NCBI GenBank assembly: GCA_021324675.1
Contig: JAJPIR010000289.1
Coordinates: forward strand, 1 to 56,073
DNA: 56,073 nt
Direction: 5' to 3'
From: Actinomycetota bacterium
Lineage (GTDB): Bacteria; Actinomycetota; Actinomycetes; Mycobacteriales; Pseudonocardiaceae
In this document: positions 43,251-55,057 of the stretch, in pieces
Layout of the letters: every line of letters starts with the position of its first letter
Position numbering within the stretch: the first letter of the stretch is position 1
Notes under the pieces: model-generated
Told to the model about the DNA's origin: nothing
What the model saw: the letters and a program-made list of their open reading frames with translations, nothing else
Database searches by the model: none
Translations under genes and position numbers: made by a program

Positions 43251-43700
43251 CTAGCTGTCACGGTCGCGGTGGAAAAGCCGCCGCAAAAAGCGCGGAAGGT
43301 GCTTGCCCGAGCGGTCGTCGGCGTCTGGTTGGTCCCGTGTTTGGCTGGCCGGCGCGCTATCAGCTCGGGTGCTGTCTCCGGGGTAGGGCATGTCGTAATG
43401 CTGGTAAAGGCGTCGCTCCTCATCGGGCGACAGCTCACCGCCGGGCTGCACTGAAGGCGCGTCGCGCACTTCATCGCCGGTCACCGATACCTGCAGGTCA
43501 TCGTCGTCGTCGGAGATCCGCGCCTCCCGCATCGGCACGAAGCACAGGGGTGCGTCAGCAGGTCCGGTGGCGACCAGCGCCCACGCGGGCTGGTCGCCGT
43601 CACTGTCGATATAGAACTCTTCGATTGTGCCGATAGGGTTACCGTCCGGGTCGTAAAGGACACGTCCCGCATAGGTGACCCAGTCAATGGCCTGTGTCAT
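43251..43700 (-). CDS. PRC-barrel domain protein
   Basis: A PRC-barrel in residues 1-80: IDWVTYAGRVLYDPDGNPIG, TIEEFYIDSDGDQPAWALVA and APLCFVPMREARISDDDDDL, then VSVTGDEVRDAPSVQPGGEL. The remainder is acidic and then basic (RFLRRLFHRDRDS), with EERRLYQHYDMPYP in the middle, a motif frequent in stress-related PRC proteins. Start ATG 43700 with GAGGAGATTT upstream. It lies upstream of OsmC on the same strand and downstream of the DsbA-like gene. Ligand unknown. Confidence 0.85.
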   Translation of the reverse strand: MTQAIDWVTYAGRVLYDPDGNPIGTIEEFYIDSDGDQPAWALVATGPADAPLCFVPMREARISDDDDDLQVSVTGDEVRDAPSVQPGGELSPDEERRLYQHYDMPYPGDSTRADSAPASQTRDQPDADDRSGKHLPRFLRRLFHRDRDS

Positions 43701-43749
43701 CTAAATCTCCTCAACAAGTGCTGATCGAATTTCTTGCGGCGTTGAGTAA

Positions 43750-44325
43750 TCAGGCGAGGACCCGCTTGACGGCAGCGACGATGATGTCCGGGCGGGCAGC
43801 GACCGGAATGCCGCGAACGAATACGCTTGGTGTCCCGGCTACTCCTCGCGCCGTTGCACGTTCCGTCACAAATGATGGCCAGGGCAGGTAGGTGCCCCTG
43901 CGGATCGTCTCTGCGAACTCCGGATCCGTGATGCCAACCCGTTGGCCGAGTTCGACGAGCTGCCCGTCGGTAAGGCCGGGACCGCCCTCAGGAGGCTGGT
44001 ACTCGAACAGCGTCTGGGCGTACTCGTGAAACTTTCCGGCGTCCGACGCCGCCGCCGAGGCCGCGGCGGCCCGGGTGGAGTATGCGGTGGTCGACGCCGC
44101 ATCCAGGAAGTTCATCGGGTGGCGGATGTAGCTGATGACCTGCTCCGCCAGCAACCGGTCCAGGGTCGGCCCGGCCCACAGCTCGAACTGCTTGCAAAAC
44201 GGGCACTGGAAGTCGATGTAAGCCTCGGCATCGACCGGCCCGGTGCCCACCACGATGCCGTCTCCGGACGGGGTGACACCGCGCGGGACCGGAACCGGTG
44301 GAGCGGCGGTTCGATTCGGATTCAT
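43750..44325 (-). CDS. DsbA-like thioredoxin-fold protein
   Basis: A thioredoxin-fold oxidoreductase of the DsbA/Thioredoxin_4 type. The active site is Cys41-Pro-Phe-Cys44 in AYIDFQCPFCKQFELWAG, and the cis-proline loop is VAGTPSVFVRGI. An insert of helices lies between (SAAASDAGKFHEYAQTLFEY; GQLVELGQRVGITDPEFAET), as in DsbA. There is no signal peptide, so it is probably cytosolic, unlike most secreted DsbA proteins. Length 191. A stop and a small gap precede the PRC-barrel gene. Confidence 0.9.
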   Translation of the reverse strand: MNPNRTAAPPVPVPRGVTPSGDGIVVGTGPVDAEAYIDFQCPFCKQFELWAGPTLDRLLAEQVISYIRHPMNFLDAASTTAYSTRAAAASAAASDAGKFHEYAQTLFEYQPPEGGPGLTDGQLVELGQRVGITDPEFAETIRRGTYLPWPSFVTERATARGVAGTPSVFVRGIPVAARPDIIVAAVKRVLA

Positions 44326-44430
44326 GTTGACAATGTTTCGCGCGGGGCGCCCTTCACGGCATCGGTCCGGCGGTGCAAGCTACGCCGCGCCGGTTCACCC
44401 TCCCAGGTCGGCTCTGGCCGCCCGCCTCGC

Positions 44431-44486
44431 CGCGGTCTGGATGCAGACTGCTGTTTTTGGGGCTCCTGAAACAGCAGTCTGCTCAG
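44431..44486. repeat. Inverted repeat after the second PucR-type gene
   Basis: GCAGACTGCTGTTT (44443-44456) pairs perfectly with 44469-44482 across a 12-base loop. Read on the minus strand, it begins about 25 bases after the regulator stop and is related base for base to the element after the first regulator (GCAGACTGCTG, then AACAGCAGTCTGCATCCAGAC). The two regulator genes therefore share a downstream element as well as protein sequence. A Rho-independent terminator is possible. Confidence 0.75.
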
Positions 44487-44508
44487 AAAATGCGTCTGGT
44501 GGTGGGGT

Positions 44509-46377
44509 TTAGAGCGGCTGGCGCATGGCGTGGACGGTGGTCCAGGCGCGGGTGGCGAGTTGCAGGTGGAACCGGGTGTTGGGGTCGTTGAGGTTGCGAC
44601 CGGAGATATCCCGGATCCGTTGTAGCCGGTAGCGCAGGGTGCTGCGATGCAGCGACAGCATCTTGGCGGTGATGTCGTAGTTGCCGCCGCATTCCAGGTA
44701 GCAGGACAGGGTGTCCACCAGCCGCGCATCTTTGTCGGTGTCGTAGTCGATCAGGCGACCGAGCCAGCGGCGGATGAACGCTTCAACCGAGTTGATGTCG
44801 GGGATCTCCGAGAGCAGCTGGTAGATGCCGAGATCTTCAAACAGGGTGACCTGCTCTGGGGAACTGGTGGCTACCTGCATCTTCAGCGCGAGCAGGGCCT
44901 GGCCGTGCGAGCGAGGGAACTCGGGTGGCTGGATGCACGGTGCGCCCACCCCGACTCTGCAGCTCCCGCGCGGTCCCATCTGAGCGATGACCGCCGTGCG
45001 GAACTGTTCCCAGTCTTTGTCGGTGTCACTGAGCACGGCGACCCCGCCTGGACGCGCGGCCAGCAGTGATCCGATCCCGGTGGAGCGCACCGCCCGGCGC
45101 ACGGCGTGATAAAAGGCCTCGTGGTCGACACGCGGAGTCCCGTTGGTGACCAGCACCACTCGATGGGGGCGGGCCAGGTCGTACCCTAGCGCCCGGGCCC
45201 GGTCGAGGGCGGTGTCGAGGTCCGTGCCGGCCAGCAGCTCCTCAACGAGGTCACGCCGTACCCGCAGCTCTGCTTCGCCGAGCGCGTGAAGATGCACAAG
45301 CTCCAGCCTCAGCACGGTGTTCGCGTGTTCCAGGGCGATCTTTTCGCTCTGCCCGGCGGTTCGGTCCGGGTCGATGAGCGCGATGGTGCCCAGTACCTGG
45401 CCGTCCTGTTCAGCCAGCACGATCAGGCGGCCCCGGTCGCGGATCGGTGCCCGGGCCTCCAGGGCGCGTTGCAGGGTCTGCTCACGGCGAGCGGGGGTCT
45501 GTTTCGGGTAGGGCTCGGGCTGGTCGGGACCGGCCCAAGCGGTCAGGTTTCCGTGGCGATCTTCGATCGCGACCGGCAAGCCGGTCAGCTGGTGCAGCGT
45601 GTGCGCGATGCCGTTCTGGCCTTGGCCTGCGGAGGCTGCCGCGGTGAGCTTGTCGTGGATGTCCAGGCTGCGCTGAACCGCGCTTGAGGACTGGGCCAGC
45701 TGGGTCATCGCCTCTTCGAGGGCGAGGTTCGCCGAACGCAAGTCGTCAGCGATGGCCCGGTCGCGTTCAGCGCTGACGCGTTCCCGCTGAGCGCTGGCCC
45801 GTTCCCGGGCGTGCAGACGGGCGTTGGCCAGCGCAGCACCGGTCTGCTGGGCCAGCACGTTGAGCAGGAACTGGTAGTGCGGCTCGGGCTCAGCATCGAG
45901 GCTGACCACCAGGTAGCCGCCCAGCTCCTCAAGGCTGAACAGAGGGTACGCCCACGCCCAAAGGGCCCCTTCCACATGCACCGCTCCCCCGGTGCGGCCA
46001 AGAGAGGCGAATTGGGCCAGCAGGACGTCGGCATCGGCCGGGCGACCAGCCGACCCGGCGCCGTGCCACTCGCCGTCGAAGTAGACCGCTGCAACCCGGC
46101 CACCGCTGAGCGACGAGACGGCTGTGGCGGCGATGCGCAGGATCTCTGTCTCGTCTCGGCTGCTGATCATCGCCATCGACAAGGCGAGCAGCGGGCCAAA
46201 CGATGCGAGCAGATCACCCAGGGCGCGCCCCACCGCGTCGTCGGCAAGGTACGTCATCGACGGGTACACGGGCACGCATCGCCCGAGCAGAGGACCTGTC
46301 CGATCGGCATCGGGACCTCCTGAAGCCCGTGTTTCACCACGCGGTGATGCGCCAACTCCCGCTAGCCGAATCCCCAT
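44509..46377 (-). CDS. PucR/CdaR-type GAF-HTH transcription regulator
   Basis: Intact paralogue of the broken gene at 602-2378. Order: a GAF-like sensor domain (ETEILRIAATAVSSLSGGRV; LWAWAYPLFSLEELGGYLVV), a coiled segment with ARERASAQRERVSAERDRA, a second sensor region (TGLPVAIEDRHGNLTAWAGP), the CdaR GGDEF-like region (RARALGYDLARPHRVVLVTN) and a C-terminal helix-turn-helix with GGNYDITAKMLSLHRSTLRY. ATG 46377 has GAGG before it; 46257 is a further start option, and the longer frame to 46566 would run into the divergent hsp20 promoter. It may control hsp20 next door. About 622 residues. Confidence 0.88.
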   Translation of the reverse strand: MGIRLAGVGASPRGETRASGGPDADRTGPLLGRCVPVYPSMTYLADDAVGRALGDLLASFGPLLALSMAMISSRDETEILRIAATAVSSLSGGRVAAVYFDGEWHGAGSAGRPADADVLLAQFASLGRTGGAVHVEGALWAWAYPLFSLEELGGYLVVSLDAEPEPHYQFLLNVLAQQTGAALANARLHARERASAQRERVSAERDRAIADDLRSANLALEEAMTQLAQSSSAVQRSLDIHDKLTAAASAGQGQNGIAHTLHQLTGLPVAIEDRHGNLTAWAGPDQPEPYPKQTPARREQTLQRALEARAPIRDRGRLIVLAEQDGQVLGTIALIDPDRTAGQSEKIALEHANTVLRLELVHLHALGEAELRVRRDLVEELLAGTDLDTALDRARALGYDLARPHRVVLVTNGTPRVDHEAFYHAVRRAVRSTGIGSLLAARPGGVAVLSDTDKDWEQFRTAVIAQMGPRGSCRVGVGAPCIQPPEFPRSHGQALLALKMQVATSSPEQVTLFEDLGIYQLLSEIPDINSVEAFIRRWLGRLIDYDTDKDARLVDTLSCYLECGGNYDITAKMLSLHRSTLRYRLQRIRDISGRNLNDPNTRFHLQLATRAWTTVHAMRQPL

Positions 46378-46559
46378 ACGGCAATCCTCATATGGTGGCC
46401 CTCTTGTCCCTGCAGGTGAAGCCCGAAGGGGCGATTTAGCCCCGTTAGGGCCAGGCCAGGGATGGTCATGTTTGCGAGGGTGGACAGAGCTGGCCCCGGG
46501 GACTGTCCGGCCGGGTAGCCGGCAGCTGAAACTGTCACGAACGTCAGAAAGAAACAACC

Positions 46560-47021
46560 ATGGCACTGATGCGTTTTGATCCGTTCCGCGACTTCGACCG
46601 CTTTACCGAGCAGATGCTGGGCACCGCGACCAGGCCGCGGACGATGCCGCTGGCCGCATGGCGCAGGAAAGATGAATTCTTCGTCCAGATCGACCTCCCC
46701 GGTGTGCATCGGGATGATGTCGAGCTGACGGTTGAGCGCAACGTGGTCACCATCCGGGCAGAGCGGCGGCCCGAGTATGAAGAAGGCGACGAGGTGATCG
46801 TCGACGAGCGGGCCCTGGGCACCTTCACCCGGCAGCTTTTCCTCGGCGACAACCTCGATGTGAACAAGCTGTCCGCGGATTACGACCGCGGCCTGCTCAT
46901 GCTGACCATCCCGATCTCCGAGGCGAGTAAACCGCGCCGGATCCCGCTGGGCGGTCAACAGCAGCAGCAATCCTCAGGCGGCGGCTCCGCTTCCGCTGAA
47001 CAAGCTCACGCGGGCAGCTAG
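46560..47021 (+). CDS. Hsp20/alpha-crystallin small heat shock protein
   Basis: MALMRFDPFRDFDRFTEQML is the standard opening of actinobacterial Hsp20 (Hsp16/18 type). The alpha-crystallin domain follows: AWRRKDEFFVQIDLPGVHRD, VELTVERNVVTIRAERR, ERALGTFTRQLFLGDNLDVN and the signature DYDRGLLMLTIPISE. A Gln/Ser/Gly-rich tail closes it. It starts a run of co-directional chaperone genes; the GSP17M-like gene begins 71 bases later. No HAIR or CIRCE operator is visible upstream, so control may be by the divergent regulator at 44509 or an unseen sigma factor site. Confidence 0.93.
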   Translation: MALMRFDPFRDFDRFTEQMLGTATRPRTMPLAAWRRKDEFFVQIDLPGVHRDDVELTVERNVVTIRAERRPEYEEGDEVIVDERALGTFTRQLFLGDNLDVNKLSADYDRGLLMLTIPISEASKPRRIPLGGQQQQQSSGGGSASAEQAHAGS

Positions 47022-47092
47022 TGACCAGATCCTCACATCGCCTGGACGCCTGGTCCAGGCGACAGAAATGGCGGAGACCAGGAGGCGAGGTC

Positions 47093-47671
47093 ATGAGCAA
47101 CCCTTGGCGGCGTCCGGGCATGGACCCGCGAGCTGCTGGGACGGCCGCAGCACGCCGCCGGCCCATCGCAGTATTCAGCAACTACGCAGACGCCGAGCGC
47201 GCTGTGGACCGGCTATCCGATCTGGGGTTCCCGGTGGAAAGAGTGGCCATCATCGGCGACGATCTGAAGATGGTCGAACAGGTGACTGGCCGGCTGAATT
47301 ACGGCGGTGCCGCACTGAAGGGGGCAGTGTCTGGGGCACTTCCTGGTGCCTTGATCGGCTGGATCTTCGGACTGTTCAACCTCATCAGCCCGTTGGTCGC
47401 CAGCATCGTACTGGCGTTTTACGGACTGATCATCGGTGCGGTGGTCGGTGCGATACTCGGCTTGATCATGCACGCCTTGCAGGGTGGTCGCCGCGACTTC
47501 GACGCGGTCACCATGATGGTGCCCAGCAGCTTTGAGGTGGTCGTCGACGGGGACGTTGCTGATGAGGCAGCGCGCTTGCTCGCCGATGGTGCCCAGGTTC
47601 AAACGCCGCATACCCCGCATACGGAGCCGGGATTGCAGCCAGCTGGTAGCGAAGAGCCCCACAGGCGGTAA
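47093..47671 (+). CDS. General stress protein 17M-like membrane protein
   Basis: [20 protein letters not shown] and [20 protein letters not shown] are the usual opening (a small alpha/beta fold like general stress protein 17M). Then come glycine-rich helices typical of this group: [60 protein letters not shown]. Residues 140-170 return to a soluble strand ([18 protein letters not shown]). ATG 47093 after AGGAGGCGAGGTC is the natural start; the open frame reaches back to hsp20. It is 65 bases upstream of dnaK and likely in its transcript. Confidence 0.85.
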   Translation: MSNPWRRPGMDPRAAGTAAARRRPIAVFSNYADAERAVDRLSDLGFPVERVAIIGDDLKMVEQVTGRLNYGGAALKGAVSGALPGALIGWIFGLFNLISPLVASIVLAFYGLIIGAVVGAILGLIMHALQGGRRDFDAVTMMVPSSFEVVVDGDVADEAARLLADGAQVQTPHTPHTEPGLQPAGSEEPHRR

Positions 47672-47735
47672 AGACCGACCATCGTCACCGCGCGATCCTG
47701 ATGACCACCCACCACCAATTGAGGAGTATTTGATC

Positions 47736-49670
<1,935 letters not shown>

Positions 49671-49682
49671 GGGGTCCCGTCA

Positions 49683-50228
49683 ATGGATCAAGAAACGGTG
49701 CGTCAAGAGGAAGCGGTAGCAAACGACGAGCAGCAGAACCGGGCGCAGGCGGTACCGCCCGGTTCTGACCGTGAGAACGAGAGCGCAGGGCAGGCGCCGG
49801 ATGCGGTTGCCGCCCTGGAGGATCGGCTGCGCCGGGCGTTGGCCGACCTGGACAACTTGCGCAAGCGCCAAGCCCGGGAGTTGGAGCGGCAGCGGGCCGC
49901 TGAGGCGAATCGAATGGCCGCGGCCTGGTTGCCGGTGCTGGACAATCTCGACCTGGCGCTGGGCCATGCCGACGCCGACCCGTCGACGATCATCGAGGGT
50001 GTCCGTGCGGTGCGGGAGCAGGCCCTGGCGGTGCTGGCCGGCCTGGGGTTCTCCCGCCAGGACGAGGTGGGGGTGCCGTTCGATCCGGCCCGGCATGAGG
50101 TCGTCAACGTGGTCGATGATTCGGATGCGGAGCCCGGCACGGTGGTCCGGGTGCTGCGCCCGGGTTATGGCACGCCGGAGCGGCAGCTGCGGCCGGGTGC
50201 GGTGACCGTCGCCAGCCGCCGGGGTTGA
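49683..50228 (+). CDS. grpE: Nucleotide exchange factor GrpE
   Basis: Co-chaperone that releases ADP from DnaK. A disordered acidic lead of about 35 residues, then the long coiled coil ([20 protein letters not shown]) with [20 protein letters not shown], and the beta head: [39 protein letters not shown], and [19 protein letters not shown]. All are usual GrpE elements, though the C-terminal head is short. It begins 13 bases after dnaK and is followed by cbpA after 4 bases. Confidence 0.94.
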   Translation: MDQETVRQEEAVANDEQQNRAQAVPPGSDRENESAGQAPDAVAALEDRLRRALADLDNLRKRQARELERQRAAEANRMAAAWLPVLDNLDLALGHADADPSTIIEGVRAVREQALAVLAGLGFSRQDEVGVPFDPARHEVVNVVDDSDAEPGTVVRVLRPGYGTPERQLRPGAVTVASRRG

Positions 50229-50232
50229 CTCG

Positions 50233-51177
50233 ATGGCGCGCGATTATTACGACGCGCTGGGGGTTTCCCGGACGGCCAGCACCGAGGAGATCCAGCGTGC
50301 TTACCGGAAACTAGCCCGGCAGTACCACCCCGACGTCAACCACGACCCTGGTGCCGAGGAGCGTTTCAAGGAGGTCAGCGAGGCCTACAGCGTCCTGTCT
50401 GACCCCGACACCCGCAGGCGTTACGACCGGTTCGGACCCGACTTCCGCCAGATCCCGGAAGGTTATGAGGACTACGTCGGCGCAGCCGGCGCCGGGAGAC
50501 GGCGACCGGCAGGTGGATCACCGTTCGGTGGCGGCCGGGTGCGGGTGGACACCGATCGCGGCGGGTTCGGTGCTGGCGGGATCGACATCGACGACCTGTT
50601 CAGCGATTTTTTCGGTTCGCGGGGCGCGTCGGGGCCAATGTCGGGCGCGGATCAGGAAGCCGAACTCGAGCTGACGGTTGAGGACGCTTACCGCGGCGGC
50701 ACTCGCCGCATCACGCTGTCCGGAGCAGGTGAGCCCACCACTTTTGAGGTCGTCATTCCTGCCGGCGTCACCGAAGGGCAGCGCATCCGCATAGCCGGCC
50801 AGGGTGGGCAGGGTTCCCGCGGTGGCGCGAGCGGGGACTTGTACCTGGTGGTGCGCCTCGCGCCACACCCTCGGTACCGGGTCACCGGGCGCGACATCTC
50901 GGTGGATCTGCCGTTGGCACCGTGGGAGGGGGCACTGGGTGCAACCGTCTCCGTGATCACCCCGAGTGGAGAGGCCAAGGTGCGCGTGCCGGCGGGATCG
51001 TCCACCGGTCGCCGGTTGCGGTTGCGGGGCGAAGGCATGCCCAACCCGCGCGGAACACCGGGTGACCTCTACGCGGAGGTCAAGATCATGGTGCCGCGCC
51101 AGTTGACAAATCGGGAGCGGGAGCTGTTCGAGGCGCTGCGCCGGGATTCCACGTTCGATCCCAGGAGGGGCCGATGA
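50233..51177 (+). CDS. cbpA: DnaJ-type co-chaperone without zinc finger (CbpA-like)
   Basis: J-domain at 1-70 with HPD at 32-34 ([20 protein letters not shown]), then a Gly/Phe-rich linker with FSDFFGSRG, then two substrate-binding beta domains ([39 protein letters not shown] and [20 protein letters not shown], ending [20 protein letters not shown]). There is no C-x-x-C-x-G-x-G zinc region, which places it with CbpA/DnaJ2 rather than classic DnaJ. The final residues overlap the start of the cbpM gene by 4 bases (ATGA), so production of the two is linked. Confidence 0.93.
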   Translation: MARDYYDALGVSRTASTEEIQRAYRKLARQYHPDVNHDPGAEERFKEVSEAYSVLSDPDTRRRYDRFGPDFRQIPEGYEDYVGAAGAGRRRPAGGSPFGGGRVRVDTDRGGFGAGGIDIDDLFSDFFGSRGASGPMSGADQEAELELTVEDAYRGGTRRITLSGAGEPTTFEVVIPAGVTEGQRIRIAGQGGQGSRGGASGDLYLVVRLAPHPRYRVTGRDISVDLPLAPWEGALGATVSVITPSGEAKVRVPAGSSTGRRLRLRGEGMPNPRGTPGDLYAEVKIMVPRQLTNRERELFEALRRDSTFDPRRGR

Positions 51178-51521
51178 CGACCTCGTATTCGTTGGTGCGC
51201 ACCTCCCGGCTCAATCTGGACAGCTTTGCCGCCCGCGCCGGGATGCATCCCGAACTGGTTCGCCGGTTGGTGACGTTAGGGCTGCTCGAGCCGAGCCGGG
51301 ATGCCACCGGCCGGTTGTGGTTCACCGCCCCGGACCTGCGCACCGCGGCCCGGATCCAGCGGCTGCGGGCCGGCCTGTCGCTGAATTACGCCGCGATCGG
51401 GCTGGTGATGGACCTGCTTGATCGTGTTGAAACGCTTGAGGCCGCGCTGCGTGCCGCCGGTCGCCGCCCCCCACGAAACGCTGCCCGTGGGCCGTCGATG
51501 ACGGCCCACTGCGAGGAGTGA
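51174..51521 (+). CDS. cbpM: CbpM-like chaperone modulator (MerR-type fold)
   Basis: A MerR-like winged helix of 115 residues: [60 protein letters not shown] and [15 protein letters not shown] coiled coil. The order and the phrase [16 protein letters not shown] fit the CbpM modulator of CbpA more than HspR, which has a distinct basic C-terminus. CbpM binds the J-domain of CbpA and inhibits it; a DNA-binding role at HAIR sites is not supported because I see none. It overlaps cbpA by 4 bases and precedes clpB by 7. Confidence 0.85.
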   Translation: MTTSYSLVRTSRLNLDSFAARAGMHPELVRRLVTLGLLEPSRDATGRLWFTAPDLRTAARIQRLRAGLSLNYAAIGLVMDLLDRVETLEAALRAAGRRPPRNAARGPSMTAHCEE

Positions 51522-51527
51522 CCCACC

Positions 51528-54164
51528 ATGGACATGAACCGGCTGACCCAGAAGTCGCAAGAAGCGATGCAGCAAGCTCAGTCGATTGCCTTGCGCTACG
51601 GGCACACCGAGGTGGACGGGGAACATCTGCTGCTGGCCCTGCTCGAGCAGCCTGAGGGGCTTGTACCGCGGCTGTTGGAGCAGTTCAACACCGATGTCGA
51701 CGCGCTGCGGGCCGCCGTCGACAGCGAGCTGTCGCGCCGCCCGCGGGTGACTGGCCCCGGCGCTGCTCCCGGTCAGGTGTTCATCACCCAGCGGTTGGCC
51801 CGGGTGCTCGACGCTGCTGAGCGGGAGGCCAAGCGGCTCAAGGATGAATACGTCTCCGTCGAGCATCTGCTGCTCGCGCTCGCCGAGGAGGGCTCGTCCA
51901 GCGCCGCCGGGCGGCGGCTGGCGGAGTTCGGGGTCACCCGGGAGGCGTTTCTGTCTGCGCTGACCCAGATCCGGGGTAACCAACGGGTCACTTCAGCGAC
52001 TCCCGAGGGGGCGTACGAGGCGCTGGTGAAGTATGGGATGGATCTGGTTGATGCGGCCCGGTCGGGCAAGCTGGATCCGGTGATCGGGCGTGACGCCGAG
52101 ATCCGCCGGGTGGTCCAGATCTTGAGCCGTAAGTCGAAGAACAACCCGGTCCTCATCGGTGACCCGGGCGTGGGCAAGACCGCCATCGTGGAGGGGTTGG
52201 CTCAGCGGATCGTGCGCGGCGACGTTCCAGAGGGCTTGCGGGACAAGACGATCTTCGCGTTGGACCTGGGGTCCCTGGTCGCCGGGGCAAAGTACCGCGG
52301 GGAGTTCGAGGAGCGGCTCAAGGCGGTACTCGCCGAGGTCAAAGCCGCCGAAGGCCGGATCTTGCTGTTCGTCGACGAGCTGCACACCGTGGTCGGCGCT
52401 GGCGCGGCTGAGGGGGCGATGGATGCCGGCAACATGCTCAAGCCGATGCTGGCCCGCGGTGAGTTGCACATGATCGGCGCCACCACGCTGAGCGAGTACC
52501 GCAAGTATGTGGAAAAGGATGCTGCGCTGGAGCGCCGGTTCCAACCGGTGCTGGTCGAGGAGCCCAGCGTCGAGGACACCATTTCCATCCTGCGCGGGCT
52601 GCGGGAACGCCTGGAAATCTTTCACGGGGTCCGCATCCAGGACAGTGCGCTGGTCGCCGCGGCGACGTTGAGTCACCGGTACATCACCGACCGATTCCTT
52701 CCGGACAAGGCAATCGACCTGGTCGACGAGGCATGCGCCCGGCTGCGCACCGAGATCGACTCGATGCCCGCTGAGCTGGATGAGGTGACTCGCCGGGTGA
52801 TGCGTCTAGAGATCGAAGAGGCCGCGCTGGCCAAGGAGACCGACCCGGCCAGCCAGGCCCGGCTGGACCAGCTGCGCCGGGAGCTGGCCGATCTGCGGGC
52901 TGAGGCCGACGCGATGCGCGCGCAATGGGAGGCCGAGCGCCAAGCGATCCGGCGCGTGCAGGAGCTGCGCGCCGAACTGGAACAGGTTCGCCGCGACATC
53001 GAGGAAGCCGAACGGGCCTATGACCTCAACCGTGCCGCCGAGCTGCGCTACGGCAAGCTCACCGAGCTGCAACGCCGGCTGTCCGCCGAGGAAGCGCAGC
53101 TCTCAGCCAAGCAGGGCCAGCGCCGGTTGCTACGCGAGATGGTCACCGAGGATGAGATCGCCGAGATCGTCGCGTCCTGGACCGGGATCCCGATCGCCCG
53201 GCTCAAGGAGGGCGAACGGGACAAGCTGCTGCGTCTCGACGAGGTCCTGCACGAGCGGGTGGTCGGCCAGGATGAGGCGGTCCGGGTGGTGACCGACGCG
53301 ATCATCCGGGCTCGCTCCGGCATCAAGGACCCGCGCCGCCCCATTGGTTCATTTATCTTCCTCGGCCCCACCGGGGTGGGGAAGACAGAACTGGCCAAGG
53401 CGCTGGCTGCGGCGCTGTTCGACTCCGAGGACAACATGGTCCGCATCGACATGAGCGAATACCAGGAACGGCACACGGTCAGCCGCCTGGTCGGCGCCCC
53501 GCCTGGCTACGTGGGCTACGAGGAGGGCGGCCAGCTCACCGAAGCGGTGCGCCGCAAGCCGTATTCGGTGGTGCTTTTCGATGAGATCGAAAAGGCGCAC
53601 CACGACGTGTTCAACACGCTGCTGCAGGTGCTTGACGACGGCCGGCTCACCGATGCGCAGGGCCGCACGGTCAGCTTCCGGAACACTGTGCTGATCATGA
53701 CGTCCAATATCGGCTCGCAGTACCTGCTGGAGGGAGTGACGGCCGAGGCAGAGATCAAACCGGAGGCCCGCGAGCTGGTCATGAGTGAACTGCGCCACCA
53801 TTTCCGTCCGGAGTTCCTCAACCGCATCGACGACATCGTGTTGTTCAGCCCGCTCACCCAGGCTCAGATCGAGCAGATCGTCGAGCTGATGTTCAACGAG
53901 CTGCGCGCCCGGCTAGTGGAACGCCGGATGAGCCTGGAGATCTCCGATGAGGCACGCCGGTTCATCGCCGCGCAGGGCTTCGATCCGGTCTACGGTGCCC
54001 GGCCGCTGCGCCGGTTCATTGCCCGTGAAGTCGAGACCCGCATCGGCCGAGCGCTGCTCACCGATGCCATCCCGGATGGCGCCACCATTCGCGTCGATCT
54101 CAAGGGCGACGAGCTCATCGTGACCCACGATAATCCGCAGCCCGCAACAACCACCGCGGCGTGA
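51528..54164 (+). CDS. clpB: Disaggregase ClpB (Hsp104)
   Basis: Hexameric AAA+ disaggregase of 878 residues working with DnaK. N-domain opening [20 protein letters not shown] and its repeat; NBD1 with Walker [19 protein letters not shown] and Walker [16 protein letters not shown]; the long coiled-coil middle domain ([40 protein letters not shown]); NBD2 with Walker [16 protein letters not shown] and [21 protein letters not shown]-terminal D2 small domain with [14 protein letters not shown] and [18 protein letters not shown] 51528 is 7 bases after cbpM. trx follows 7 bases on. Confidence 0.97.
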   Translation: MDMNRLTQKSQEAMQQAQSIALRYGHTEVDGEHLLLALLEQPEGLVPRLLEQFNTDVDALRAAVDSELSRRPRVTGPGAAPGQVFITQRLARVLDAAEREAKRLKDEYVSVEHLLLALAEEGSSSAAGRRLAEFGVTREAFLSALTQIRGNQRVTSATPEGAYEALVKYGMDLVDAARSGKLDPVIGRDAEIRRVVQILSRKSKNNPVLIGDPGVGKTAIVEGLAQRIVRGDVPEGLRDKTIFALDLGSLVAGAKYRGEFEERLKAVLAEVKAAEGRILLFVDELHTVVGAGAAEGAMDAGNMLKPMLARGELHMIGATTLSEYRKYVEKDAALERRFQPVLVEEPSVEDTISILRGLRERLEIFHGVRIQDSALVAAATLSHRYITDRFLPDKAIDLVDEACARLRTEIDSMPAELDEVTRRVMRLEIEEAALAKETDPASQARLDQLRRELADLRAEADAMRAQWEAERQAIRRVQELRAELEQVRRDIEEAERAYDLNRAAELRYGKLTELQRRLSAEEAQLSAKQGQRRLLREMVTEDEIAEIVASWTGIPIARLKEGERDKLLRLDEVLHERVVGQDEAVRVVTDAIIRARSGIKDPRRPIGSFIFLGPTGVGKTELAKALAAALFDSEDNMVRIDMSEYQERHTVSRLVGAPPGYVGYEEGGQLTEAVRRKPYSVVLFDEIEKAHHDVFNTLLQVLDDGRLTDAQGRTVSFRNTVLIMTSNIGSQYLLEGVTAEAEIKPEARELVMSELRHHFRPEFLNRIDDIVLFSPLTQAQIEQIVELMFNELRARLVERRMSLEISDEARRFIAAQGFDPVYGARPLRRFIAREVETRIGRALLTDAIPDGATIRVDLKGDELIVTHDNPQPATTTAA

Positions 54165-54170
54165 CCGGCG

Positions 54171-54644
54171 ATGGCGACGATGGCGGCGACTCGGACGGTC
54201 AAGTGCGAGAACTGCGGGCGGATGAATCGGGTGCCCGCGGCCGCGCAGGGCAAACCACGGTGCGGGAACTGTAAGGCGTTCTTGCCGTGGATCGCCGACG
54301 CCGGCGATGAGGACTTCGCCGAGATCGCAGAGCGGGCCACCATCCCGGTTTTGGTGGATCTTTGGGCGGTTTGGTGCGGGCCGTGCCGGATGGTCAGCCC
54401 CGCGCTCGAGCAGCTGGCCAGACAGATGGCCGGTCAACTCAAGCTGGTCAAGGTCGACATCGAGCGCGCGCCGAAACTCGCGCAACGCTTCTCCGTTCAG
54501 GCGGTCCCGACCTTGATGGTGCTGTACCAGGGTGAGGTGATCGCGCGCCAACCCGGCGCCGCGCCGGTGGACGCACTTCGACGCTGGCTAGACGGCGCGA
54601 TCGCCCGCATCCCTTCCGACTCCCGACCTGGAGGCAACCGGTGA
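54171..54644 (+). CDS. trxC: Thioredoxin 2 (TrxC type) with N-terminal zinc motif
   Basis: Zinc-binding thioredoxin: N-terminal CENC (Cys12, Cys15) and CGNC (Cys31, Cys34) motifs, as in TrxC, then the redox site WCGPC with Cys69 and Cys72 (VLVDLWAVWCGPCRMVSPAL). The rest is thioredoxin: KLVKVDIERAPKLAQRFSVQ, then AVPTLMVLYQGEVIARQPGA with cis-Pro. The C-terminus is Ser/Pro/Gly-rich. It follows clpB and its stop overlaps the start of the doxX-like gene (GTGA), so reduction and protein repair are co-expressed. Electrons would come from the TrxB-like product downstream. Confidence 0.93.
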   Translation: MATMAATRTVKCENCGRMNRVPAAAQGKPRCGNCKAFLPWIADAGDEDFAEIAERATIPVLVDLWAVWCGPCRMVSPALEQLARQMAGQLKLVKVDIERAPKLAQRFSVQAVPTLMVLYQGEVIARQPGAAPVDALRRWLDGAIARIPSDSRPGGNR

Positions 54645-55057
54645 ACTTGCGCAAGAAAATCCGGCAGCTGCCGCTGCGACTGTCCGCCGGAGGCTATGTG
54701 CTCAGCTCGGGGGTGTCGAAGTGGAACGCCGACGAGGTGACCGCCAAGGAGTTGCAGGGCTTCGCCGCGGGAACTTACCCGTTCGTAGCCAAGCTTGACC
54801 CGCAGGTGTTCGTCAAGGCGCTATCCGCGACCGAGATCGCCGTTGGAGCTGCGGTGTTTTTGCCCTTCGTGCCTTCCCTGGTCGCCGGAGCAGCCTTGAC
54901 CACATTTTCCGGAGCCCTCCTTGGGCTTTATCTCCGCACTCCGGGCATGCACGAGGAGGGAAGCCTGCGACCGACGCAGCAGGGCATCCCGCTGGCCAAG
55001 GACATCTGGCTGGCCGGTATCGGCGCCTCTTTACTTATCGACGGTCTGGTCAAATGA
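54641..55057 (+). CDS. Small membrane protein, DoxX-like
   Basis: Four hydrophobic stretches in 138 residues: RLSAGGYVLSSGVSKWNADE, then ALSATEIAVGAAVFLPFVPS, LVAGAALTTFSGALLGLYLR and a last DIWLAGIGASLLIDGLV, with an intervening KELQGFAAGTYPFVAKL. The pattern, including KWNADE and the Leu-rich end, fits the DoxX-like group, whose role is unclear (thiosulfate:quinone and redox-linked proteins have been named). GTG 54641 overlaps the trx stop by 4 bases, and its own TGA overlaps the trxB start (ATGA), so the three are a coupled unit. Confidence 0.7.
   Translation: MNLRKKIRQLPLRLSAGGYVLSSGVSKWNADEVTAKELQGFAAGTYPFVAKLDPQVFVKALSATEIAVGAAVFLPFVPSLVAGAALTTFSGALLGLYLRTPGMHEEGSLRPTQQGIPLAKDIWLAGIGASLLIDGLVK

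Noticed and set aside
46378-46559. HAIR or CIRCE heat-shock operator upstream of hsp20
   Set aside because: I looked for the known inverted repeats in this gap and before dnaK (47672-47735) and found neither.
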